Shown piece after piece: positions 1-5,213 of a DNA stretch of 5,358 bases. The DNA lies in contig DVMK01000038.1 of NCBI GenBank assembly GCA_018715025.1, positions 1 to 5,358 on the forward strand, read 5' to 3'. The notes below the pieces were generated by a model. That model was given only the letters and a program-made list of their open reading frames with translations, was not told the DNA's origin and did not search any database. The DNA comes from Candidatus Caccousia avistercoris. Lineage in GTDB: Bacteria > Bacillota > Clostridia > Oscillospirales > Acutalibacteraceae. The position numbers and the translations under genes were made by a program. Each line of letters begins with the position of its first letter. Positions within the stretch are counted from its first letter, which is position 1.

Positions 1-3
1 GTC

Positions 4-69
4 CTCCTTTTGATACTTTAGTGCAGTTGGCAGACCGCATCTTTATTGTATCAAAAGGAGTTTTTATTT
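4..69 (+). terminator. Possible plus-strand terminator or transposon-like inverted repeat at window edge
   Basis: A perfect 13-bp inverted repeat (4-16 with 48-60) encloses a 31-base loop and is followed on the plus strand by TTTTTATTT. The stem plus T-run fits a rho-independent terminator for a plus-strand gene lying left of the window. The loop is long for a terminator, however, and the stem is AT-rich apart from its outer end. It could instead be a short inverted-repeat element. Which reading is right cannot be settled without the sequence further left. Confidence 0.4.
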
Positions 70-93
70 CCTATGCAACGCTAATGCTTTTTT

Positions 94-120
94 GAACTCC
101 CCGGCACTGCTGGGGAGTTC
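94..120. repeat. Perfect hairpin without a usable T-run
   Basis: GAACTCCCC (94-102) pairs with GGGGAGTTC (112-120). Including a G-T pair and two further pairs inside, the stem reaches 12 bp with a 3-base loop. The six T residues lie on its left (88-93), so neither strand has T residues immediately 3' of the stem. It is therefore not a standard terminator in either direction. It sits 10 bases beyond the operon terminator and may be a backup RNA 3'-end structure or part of an old repeat. Confidence 0.45.
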
Positions 121-125
121 GGTAC

Positions 126-171
126 ACAAAAAATCCCCAGGCTGTCTTTTGGGAAAACAGCCTGGGGATTT
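126..171 (-). terminator. Rho-independent terminator of the aldo/keto reductase operon
   Basis: A perfect 15-bp inverted repeat (131-145 with 157-171) with an 11-base loop is followed on the minus strand by a run of six T residues that begins inside the stem base (complement of 128-133). It starts 36 bases after the stop codon at 208, exactly where the operon should end. The plus-strand side (TTTCTTG) is T-rich but poorer, so activity in both directions is possible but secondary. Confidence 0.9.
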
Positions 172-207
172 CTTGTATTCTCTATGAAATGGAAAAAACA
201 GCCCTGT

Positions 208-1302
208 TTACCTGCCGAAATAGGCGCTGATCTCTTTCATGTGGCTGGATTGGGCCACGTGGAAGGGGCAGCGGGAATCGCAGTGGCCGCAGGCGACGCA
301 CTGGGAAGCGGTTTTTCCCAGGTTCACGTAGTGATCCTTTGCCAGGGCGTCCCCGGCAAGAGCCAGGTCGTAATATTTATTGATAAGGCCCACGTCCAGC
401 CCGGCAGGGCAGGGCTGGCAGTGGTTGCAGTACACGCAGCTGCCCGCCGCCTCGCGGGGGGTGAAGCCGCCCAGCAGGGAATAGTCCTTCTCCTCGGGGG
501 AAGCCTGCAGAAAGCCCAGCACCCGGCGCAGGTCGGCTGTGCTGCGCACGCCGGGCAGCACGGTGAGCACGCCGGGCTTGTCCAGCGCGTACTGAATGCA
601 CTGGTACTCGGTGAGCGCCTGGCCGAAGGGAGAGGTTTTGGCGCTGAGCAGCTGGCCGCCGCTGAAGGCCTTCATCACCGAAATGCCCACGCCCTCCGCC
701 TCGCAGCGGCGGTACAGGGCCATGCGCTCGTCCGCCCTGCCAATGGCGTACTCGCCGTGGTGGTAGTCGTAGGCCGGATTGATACTGAACATGAGCATTT
801 CCAGCAGGCCGGTGTCCAGCATTTTTTCCACCACCGCCGGGGTGTGGGAGGAAAGGCCGATGCGGCGCACCACTCCCTGGCGTTTCAGCTGCTGCAGGTA
901 GTCCAGGGTTCCCTCTGCCTGGGCGCGTTCCAGATCGTCTTGCTCGTCGATGCAGTGAAGAAATCCGAAGTCAATGTAGTCGGTTTTCAGCTGCTTCAGC
1001 TGCCAGTCTACCGAGCGCTTGATGTCCTCCAGCTTTAAGGTCCAGCCGTATTTGCCGGTGCGGTAGTCCGCGCCGAAGTGAACCTGAAAGTACACCTTCT
1101 CCCGGCAGCCCGCCACGGCCCTGCCGAAGGCGGCGAAGGGGGCGGCGTCCCCGGCGGCCATGTCGAAATAGTTCACGCCGTTTTCCACCGCCAGGCTGAC
1201 GATCTCTTCCATGCCCTTTTCCCCGGCCTGGCTGGTGGAGCTGTTCCCAAGGCCCAGGATGCTGATTTGCTCGTCCCCCTTGGGAAGCTTGCGGTATTCC
1301 AT
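208..1302 (-). CDS. Aldo/keto reductase-like protein with two C-terminal [4Fe-4S] motifs and a degenerate catalytic tetrad
   Basis: This 364-aa cytoplasmic protein has an N-terminal TIM-barrel aldo/keto reductase domain (about residues 1-285) and a ferredoxin-like tail. The ATG at 1302 is chosen because AGGAGG lies 8 bases upstream; a longer open frame to 1422 runs into the preceding gene and has no such signal. The tail carries C289-x2-C292-x2-C295-x2-C298-P and C335-x2-C338-x2-C341-x3-C345-P, enough for two [4Fe-4S] clusters. The first motif is one residue shorter than usual. Of the classical tetrad, Asp47 and His116 are present. The Tyr position (five after Asp47) is Asp52, and the Lys position aligns with His75. 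I recall related clostridial proteins sharing this pattern, so it is probably a distinct subfamily rather than decay. The gene starts 31 bases after its paralog ends and is surely co-transcribed with it. The substrate is unknown; classical NAD(P)H-dependent carbonyl reduction should not be assumed. Confidence 0.9.
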   Translation of the reverse strand: MEYRKLPKGDEQISILGLGNSSTSQAGEKGMEEIVSLAVENGVNYFDMAAGDAAPFAAFGRAVAGCREKVYFQVHFGADYRTGKYGWTLKLEDIKRSVDWQLKQLKTDYIDFGFLHCIDEQDDLERAQAEGTLDYLQQLKRQGVVRRIGLSSHTPAVVEKMLDTGLLEMLMFSINPAYDYHHGEYAIGRADERMALYRRCEAEGVGISVMKAFSGGQLLSAKTSPFGQALTEYQCIQYALDKPGVLTVLPGVRSTADLRRVLGFLQASPEEKDYSLLGGFTPREAAGSCVYCNHCQPCPAGLDVGLINKYYDLALAGDALAKDHYVNLGKTASQCVACGHCDSRCPFHVAQSSHMKEISAYFGR

Positions 1303-1310
1303 GATATATT

Positions 1311-1317
1311 TCCTCCT
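1311..1317 (-). promoter_or_regulatory. Ribosome binding site deciding the start of the second reductase
   Basis: On the minus strand AGGAGGA stands 8 bases before the ATG at 1302, inside the 31-base gap after the upstream stop. It fixes this ATG rather than upstream in-frame codons that overlap the first gene. Confidence 0.85.
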
Positions 1318-1333
1318 GTTCCGGCCGGGCGGC

Positions 1334-2467
1334 TTATGCGCCCAGCATGCGGGTAAAGTCGGCCATTGCCTCTGAAATCTTGATCTGCTGGGGGCACACG
1401 GCCTCGCAGCTTCTGCAGCCAAGGCAGGCGCTGGGGCGCTTGTCTTCCGGCACGGCGGCCAGAGCCATGGGGGCGATGAAGCCGCCCTTGGTGAAGCTGT
1501 GCTCGTTGTACAGGGACAAAAGCTCAGGGATGTTCAGCCCCTGGGGGCAGTGGCTGACGCAGTACCGGCAGGCCGTGCAGGGCAGGACAATCTTTTTCAC
1601 CTTTTCCTCCGCAATCCTTTGCAGCGCCTGCCGCTCTTCCCCGGTGAGGGGAAGCTCTTGGGAAAAGGTGGCAAGGTTTTCTTTCAGCTGCTGCAGGTTC
1701 GACATGCCGGACAGCACCACCCCCACCTGAGGAATGGACTGCAGGAAGCGGAACGCCCAGGCGGGCACGGTTTCTTCCGGCCGCAGGGCCTTCAGCGCGG
1801 CTTCCTCCTCTGGGGTAAGCCGGGCCAGCGAGCCGCCCCGCAGGGGCTCCATCACCCAGACGGGAATCTGGTACCGGTTCAGAAGTTCTACCTTGGCTTT
1901 GGCGTCCTGGAAGGTCCAGTCCAGGTAATTCAGCTGCAGCTGGCAGAATTCCATGTGGCTGCCGTAGGCCTTGAGGAATTTTTCCAGCACCGGGTAGGCC
2001 CCGTGGGCGGAAAAGCCCAGGTGGCGGATGCGCCCAGCCTTCTTCTGCTCCATCAGGTAGTCGAAAATCCCGTACGCTTCATCCAAATACGCGTCCACGT
2101 TCATCTCGCACACATTGTGGAACAGGTAAAAGTCAAAATACTCCACGCCGCATTTTTCCAGCTGCTTTTCAAAAATCTCCTTCACCTTCCCCATGTTGGA
2201 AAGGTCATAGCCGGGGAACTTGTCCGCCAGAAAATAGTCCTGCCGGGGGTACTTGGCCAAGGCCCGGCCCAGCACCACCTCAGACTGGCCGCTGTGGTAG
2301 CCCCAGGCGGTGTCGTAGTAGTTGACCCCGCCTGCCATGGCGCAGGCCACCATTTCGTTTACGGCTTCCTGGTCCGGCGCGCCGTCGTCCCCGTTCCGCA
2401 CCGGCAGCCGCATAGCCCCCAGCCCCAGGGCGGAAAGCTTTTCCCCTTGGAAATCCTTGTAAATCAT
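1334..2467 (-). CDS. Aldo/keto reductase with C-terminal 2x[4Fe-4S] ferredoxin-like domain
   Basis: This 377-aa cytoplasmic protein of the predicted-oxidoreductase aldo/keto reductase type (COG1453-like) is expected to reduce an unknown carbonyl substrate, or to shuttle electrons between an Fe-S partner and NAD(P)H. The barrel domain spans about residues 1-290. The complete tetrad is visible: Asp52 and Tyr57 (in YDTAWGYH), Lys83 (in ADKF) and His117 (in LFHN). The tail has two standard C-x2-C-x2-C-x3-C-P motifs, C297/C300/C303/C307 and C348/C351/C354/C358. The ATG at 2467 gives the normal family start (MIYKDF). The in-frame ATG at 2545 lies inside the promoter, upstream of the predicted transcript start, and is rejected. 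The ribosome binding site is modest: AGAGG 11 bases upstream. This is the first gene of the operon, and the paralog at 208-1302 follows after 31 bases. The family assignment is firm; the substrate is not. Confidence 0.93.
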   Translation of the reverse strand: MIYKDFQGEKLSALGLGAMRLPVRNGDDGAPDQEAVNEMVACAMAGGVNYYDTAWGYHSGQSEVVLGRALAKYPRQDYFLADKFPGYDLSNMGKVKEIFEKQLEKCGVEYFDFYLFHNVCEMNVDAYLDEAYGIFDYLMEQKKAGRIRHLGFSAHGAYPVLEKFLKAYGSHMEFCQLQLNYLDWTFQDAKAKVELLNRYQIPVWVMEPLRGGSLARLTPEEEAALKALRPEETVPAWAFRFLQSIPQVGVVLSGMSNLQQLKENLATFSQELPLTGEERQALQRIAEEKVKKIVLPCTACRYCVSHCPQGLNIPELLSLYNEHSFTKGGFIAPMALAAVPEDKRPSACLGCRSCEAVCPQQIKISEAMADFTRMLGA

Positions 2468-2533
2468 AATGGAATCTGCCTCTCTTTCCTTTTCCGCGCC
2501 AAGACACGGCGCAAATCCATAATCGCTTTTTTC

Positions 2534-2564
2534 ATTATATTCCATGGAGTATGCTCCAAGTCAA
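2534..2564 (-). promoter_or_regulatory. MerR-type promoter and operator of the reductase operon
   Basis: Read on the minus strand, a -35 box TTGACT (2559-2564) and a perfect -10 box TATAAT (2534-2539) are separated by 19 bases instead of the usual 17. The spacer contains the dyad TGGAG-CATA-CTCCA (2545-2558), directly abutting the -35. A long spacer filled by a dyad is the known signature of promoters activated by MerR-family regulators, which distort the DNA to realign the two boxes. CTTGACTTGGAG-type sites resemble those I recall for aldehyde/electrophile-responsive MerR proteins (AdhR/NmlR group). Transcription should start near 2527, giving a leader of about 60 bases. No MerR gene lies in the window. 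Confidence 0.78.
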
Positions 2565-2567
2565 GAG

Positions 2568-2634
2568 AAAAAAGAAAGCCCGCGCTCAGGGGCGGCGGGC
2601 AGGAGGCCGGCGCGCCCCTGCCCCTGCGGGCTTT
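2568..2634 (-). terminator. Strong minus-strand terminator just upstream of the operon promoter
   Basis: An outer 9-bp stem (2575-2583 with 2626-2634) and an inner 8-bp GC-rich stem (2587-2594 with 2613-2620) form a long hairpin. On the minus strand it is followed by C and six T residues (2568-2573). It would stop transcripts coming from the right. The only minus-strand gene there is pdp, which ends about 560 bases away with no closer terminator visible. Its right arm overlaps the first codons of recognisable transporter sequence. It ends three bases before the -35 box of the reductase operon, so it insulates that promoter. Confidence 0.75.
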
Positions 2635-3198
2635 GCTGAAAGACCCGAGGGTGCGCCAGGCCTGCCTGGTGTTCGTTGGCTCCTGCGGGCTGGAATACAC
2701 CTGCGGCTCCTGGGGAAGCACCTTTCTGGTGCAGGCCAAGGGCATGGCGGCGGATGCGGCCGCGCTGACGGTTACGTTTTATTATGTGGGCATGGCAACC
2801 GGCCGGTTCCTTTCCGGCGTGCTGGCCGGAAGGCTGACGGCCCGGCAGCTGGTGCTCCTTGGCCAGGGCGTAACCCTGGGGGCCCTTCTGCTGGTGCTTC
2901 TGCCGCTGCCGCCCGCCTGCGCCGCCGCGGGGCTGTTCTGCATCGGCCTGGGGAACGGGCCGGTGTTCCCCAACATGCTGCACCTGACCCCTCCCTTTTC
3001 GGGCGGGAACGCTCCCAGGCGGTGATGGGGGTGCAGATGTCGGCCTCGTATGTGGGGATTCTGCTGGCCCCCGCTCTGTTCGGCCTGGCGGCCCAGTACA
3101 TCAGCGCCGCCCTGTACCCGGTTTACCTGCTGGCCCTGTATGCCCTCATGATGGCCGGAAGCCTTCTGCTGCTGGGAAAACGGCAGGCGGAGGGTTAA
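2624..3198 (+). pseudogene. Remnant of a major facilitator superfamily transporter (C-terminal half, frameshifted)
   Basis: The translation resembles the last six membrane helices (TM7-TM12) of a 12-helix MFS permease of the clostridial sugar/FHS-like kind. It shows a YVGMATGRFLSG loop motif, then GLGNGPVFPNMLHLTP in TM10, then GVQMSASYVGILLAPALFG in TM11. The first half up to about 2990 is in one frame. From about 2991 the homology continues in another frame (SLFGRERSQAVMG...), consistent with loss of one base in the C-rich run at 2988-2995. The N-terminal half (about 200 residues) is absent because the reductase operon's terminator and promoter occupy that place. No start codon with a ribosome binding site is visible. 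The transported substrate cannot be told. The frameshift alone could be a sequencing error, but the missing half could not. Confidence 0.82.
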
Positions 3199-4502
3199 GC
3201 CCCGCCCACCCGGCCCAGCACCAGGGGGCGCTTTTCCGGCTGCTCCGGCCCGAAGCGCAGGGCGGCCCGGAACACCTCTTCTCCCCGGCGGCACAGGGCG
3301 GGGGAAGCGGCGAACATCTCTGCCAGCAGATCGCCCTTGTGCACATAATCCCCGGGTTTTTTATGAAGCAGAATTCCGGCGGCGCTGTCAATGGCGTCGC
3401 CCTTTTTCTCCCTGCCCGCGCCCAGCTCCACAGAAGCAGCGCCGCACAGGGCGGTGTCCATGGCGGTGAGCCAGCCCTCTTCCCCGGCCAGCACCGGCAG
3501 CCTGGCCCCCGCCGCCGGGAAGCAGGAGGGATCCTCCAGCACGGAAACGTCGCCGCCCTGGGCCGCGGCCATCTCCTTCAGCTTTTGGAAGGCCTGCCCG
3601 TTCTGGATCTGCCCTCTGGCCAAGGCGCGGCCCTCCTCCCACCCGGCGCGGCCCGCCAGCACCAGAAGCCCGGCGGCCAGCTCCACGCAGAGATCGGTCA
3701 AATCCGCAGGCCCCCGGCCCTGCAGGGCGGCGCAGGCCTCGGCCACCTCCAGGCTGTTGCCCACCGCATTCCCCAGGGGACGGTCCATGTCGGTAATGAG
3801 GGCGGCGGCCTTACGCCCCGCATGGGCGGCAATGTCCACCATAGCCTGGGCCAGTTCCCTGGACTGTTCGGCTGTTTTCATAAACGCGCCGCTTCCGGTT
3901 TTCACGTCCAGCAAAATGCACTGGGCCCCCGCCGCCAGCTTTTTGCTCATGATGCTGGAGGCAATGAGGGGGACGCTCTCCACCGTGGCCGTCACGTCCC
4001 GCAGGGCGTACAGCTTTTTGTCTGCGGGCACCAGGTTGCCGGACTGCCCGGCCACGCACAGTCCCACCTGTTTCACAATGCGGAGGAATTCCTCCCGGCT
4101 TAATTCCGTGCGCAGGCCGGGGATGGACTCCAGCTTGTCGATGGTGCCGCCGGTATGGCCCAGCCCCCGGCCGCTCATTTTCGCCATGGTAAGCCCCAGG
4201 GAGGCGGCGATGGGCCCCAGCACCAGGGTGGTTTTATCCCCCACTCCGCCGGTGCTGTGCTTATCCACCGTCACCCCCTCCAGCGTGGAAAGATCCACCG
4301 TGTCGCCGGAGGCGGCCATTTCCAGGGTAAGGTCGCCTGTTTCCCGTGGCGTCATGCCCCGCAGGCAGATAGCCATGGCAAGGGCGCTGGCCTGGTAATC
4401 CGGCACATCCCCCGCCGTGTAGCCCTGCACAAAGAAGCGGATCTCCTCCCGGCTCAACTCGCCGCCGTCCCGTTTTTTCGCAATAATATCATACATTCTC
4501 AT
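3195..4502 (-). CDS. pdp: Pyrimidine-nucleoside phosphorylase
   Basis: This 435-aa cytoplasmic enzyme splits uridine, thymidine or deoxyuridine with phosphate into free base and (deoxy)ribose-1-phosphate, for pyrimidine salvage and pentose use. Its length matches Bacillus Pdp (about 433 aa). It has an N-terminal helical domain (about 1-65), a central phosphorylase domain (about 75-300) and a C-terminal PYNP domain (about 330-420). The family signature is seen at 110-125 (SGRGLGHTGGTIDKLE). With a -3 offset from E. coli DeoA, the phosphate ligands are Lys81, Ser83, Thr92, Ser110 and Thr120, and the base ligands are Arg168, Ser183 and Lys187. Lys108 stands where thymidine-specific enzymes have Met, favouring the broad-specificity enzyme over deoA. 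The ATG at 4502 (MRMYDII) is chosen for its AGGAGG and family-like start; an ATG 12 codons upstream lacks both. No other nucleoside gene is adjacent, and the stop overlaps the convergent transporter remnant. Confidence 0.96.
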   Translation of the reverse strand: MRMYDIIAKKRDGGELSREEIRFFVQGYTAGDVPDYQASALAMAICLRGMTPRETGDLTLEMAASGDTVDLSTLEGVTVDKHSTGGVGDKTTLVLGPIAASLGLTMAKMSGRGLGHTGGTIDKLESIPGLRTELSREEFLRIVKQVGLCVAGQSGNLVPADKKLYALRDVTATVESVPLIASSIMSKKLAAGAQCILLDVKTGSGAFMKTAEQSRELAQAMVDIAAHAGRKAAALITDMDRPLGNAVGNSLEVAEACAALQGRGPADLTDLCVELAAGLLVLAGRAGWEEGRALARGQIQNGQAFQKLKEMAAAQGGDVSVLEDPSCFPAAGARLPVLAGEEGWLTAMDTALCGAASVELGAGREKKGDAIDSAAGILLHKKPGDYVHKGDLLAEMFAASPALCRRGEEVFRAALRFGPEQPEKRPLVLGRVGGA

Positions 4503-4509
4503 ACGCTTT

Positions 4510-4515
4510 CCTCCT
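4510..4515 (-). promoter_or_regulatory. Ribosome binding site deciding the pdp start
   Basis: AGGAGG on the minus strand with a 7-base spacer to the ATG at 4502. It selects this codon over the upstream in-frame ATG at 4538. Confidence 0.88.
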
Positions 4516-4531
4516 GGCGGAATGCTTTGGG

Positions 4532-4562
4532 TTAACATGATGAAACGCAGATTGAATGTTAA
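4532..4562. promoter_or_regulatory. Inverted repeat TTAACAT-N17-ATGTTAA, possible operator before pdp
   Basis: Two perfect 7-base half-sites (4532-4538 and 4556-4562) face each other across 17 bases, 30 bases upstream of the pdp start codon. The distal half-site overlaps the candidate -10 box, and the other would fall just after the transcript start. This position suits a repressor of nucleoside-use genes, but no regulator is visible and a chance dyad is possible. Confidence 0.35.
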
Positions 4563-4584
4563 AGTTTTCGTTCCCCTTTTTCAA
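4556..4584 (-). promoter_or_regulatory. Candidate pdp promoter
   Basis: On the minus strand TTGAAA (4579-4584, five of six to consensus) and TAACAT (4556-4561, four of six) are 17 bases apart. The predicted start lies about 45 bases before the pdp ATG. The -35 box lies within the first hairpin of repeat copy A. The -10 match is mediocre, so the call is tentative. Confidence 0.4.
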
Positions 4585-4645
4585 AAGGGTGCGGCATGCC
4601 GGTGGCATGCAAATAACACCGTCCGAACCGGCAGGTGAGACCTGG
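4560..4645 (+). repeat. Structured intergenic repeat, copy A
   Basis: Begins TAAAGTTTTCG, followed by hairpin 1 (CCCTTTT-TC-AAAAGGG, 4574-4589), hairpin 2 (GCATGCC-GGT-GGCATGC, 4594-4610) and a tail ending GAGACCTGG. Copy B at 4706-4808 has the same order of parts. The orientation is arbitrary. It lies directly upstream of pdp and overlaps its candidate promoter. Confidence 0.7.
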
Positions 4646-4705
4646 CGGGGTTTGGGGCAGCGCTTTCATTTTCATTTGCAGAAAAGCTGCCAAAAAGCAA
4701 AGGTA

Positions 4706-4808
4706 TAAAGTTTTCGTCCACCTTTTTCAAAAGGTGGCGGGGTTTGGGGGCACCGTGCGCCAGTGGCGCACAAACAAGGCGCCGACCGAAGCGGCAGCGG
4801 AGACCCGG
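4706..4808 (+). repeat. Structured intergenic repeat, copy B
   Basis: Begins TAAAGTTTTCG, then hairpin 1 (CCACCTTTT-TC-AAAAGGTGG, 4718-4737), a G-rich spacer, hairpin 2 (GTGCGCC-AGT-GGCGCAC, 4755-4771) and a tail ending GAGACCCGG. It is 17 bases longer than copy A, mostly because GGCGGGGTTTGGGG stands between the hairpins here but follows the tail in copy A (4644-4657 versus 4736-4749). Confidence 0.7.
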
Positions 4809-4851
4809 AGCCCCAACGCATCCTTTTCCTTCCCAAAACTCAGGCGGGGGA

Positions 4852-4880
4852 GCCAAAACAATCCAGTGAATTGTTTTGGC
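4852..4880. repeat. Hairpin-forming inverted repeat
   Basis: GCCAAAACAAT (4852-4862) pairs perfectly with ATTGTTTTGGC (4870-4880) across a 7-base loop. No T-run follows on either strand, so it is not a typical terminator. Confidence 0.6.
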
Positions 4881-4881
4881 G

Positions 4882-4910
4882 TGGGGGTACCCTAGTAAGG
4901 GGTACCCCCA
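4882..4910. repeat. Hairpin-forming inverted repeat with two GGTACC half palindromes
   Basis: TGGGGGTACCC (4882-4892) pairs perfectly with GGGTACCCCCA (4900-4910), 11 bp across a 7-base loop. Each arm itself contains the palindrome GGTACC. It begins two bases after the preceding hairpin. Confidence 0.6.
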
Positions 4911-5042
4911 TACCGTGCTGAAAACTGCTTCGGAACTGCACCCCTCCAGCTTCCCCGCTAAAAATTACTTTTTTACGAAGAAATGCTCCGCTTTTTCTGT
5001 TATGCACTTGCTTTCATTACATCTGATTTTTCCTTTGCCGCG

Positions 5043-5114
5043 ACCGCACGCGGCGGTGCGGTTTCTTTCTCTACGCGGAGAAAGAAACCAAAGACGCGCG
5101 GGGGTCGCGACCCC
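5043..5114. repeat. Cluster of three palindromes
   Basis: In order: ACCGCAC (5043-5049) pairs with GTGCGGT (5056-5062); GGTTTCTTTCTC (5060-5071) pairs perfectly with GAGAAAGAAACC (5078-5089) across a 6-base loop; and GGGGTCGCGACCCC (5101-5114) is a perfect palindrome. The first two overlap by three bases, so they would compete if both folded. From memory this resembles a dispersed repeat of gut Oscillospiraceae, but that is unverified. Confidence 0.65.
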
Positions 5115-5213
5115 TCGACCCCGGGGCTGTCCTGCCTCTCCCTCGCCGCTCGCTTTTCCCTCAGCGCTTGGCCGGCTTGTGCCCTTAGGGTCACTAAACG
5201 CCGGCCCCCTACA

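Noticed and set aside
19..38. tRNA D-arm-like string (GCAGTTGGCAGACCGC)
   Set aside because: There is no matching T-arm, anticodon arm or CCA end within the next 100 bases, and the D-stem pairs are broken.
94..120. Hairpin considered as a second terminator
   Set aside because: The T-run lies on the 5' side of the stem on the plus strand, and the minus strand has A residues after it, so neither direction fits.
184..1038. Plus-strand open frame of 284 codons opposite the second reductase
   Set aside because: It is antisense to a well-recognised gene, rich in Ala, Val, His and Gln as expected of a GC-rich shadow frame, and has no ribosome binding site or domain.
1303..1422. Longer N-terminus for the second reductase
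   Set aside because: It would overlap the first gene by about 90 bases and ignore the AGGAGG at 1311-1317.
2468..2545. Longer N-terminus for the first reductase, starting at 2545
   Set aside because: That ATG lies between the -35 and -10 boxes, upstream of the predicted transcript start. The extra residues do not resemble the family, whose normal start is at 2467.
1499..2620. Plus-strand open frame running into the transporter remnant, which would make a 508-aa protein
   Set aside because: Its first part is the antisense of the first reductase. Only the portion after about 2624 resembles a transporter, so the fusion is accidental.
4581..4856. Minus-strand open frame of 91 codons
   Set aside because: It runs through both repeat copies, has no ribosome binding site, and its translation is that of the repeat (for example KKVDENFI). 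Such frames are typical spurious calls in repeat DNA.
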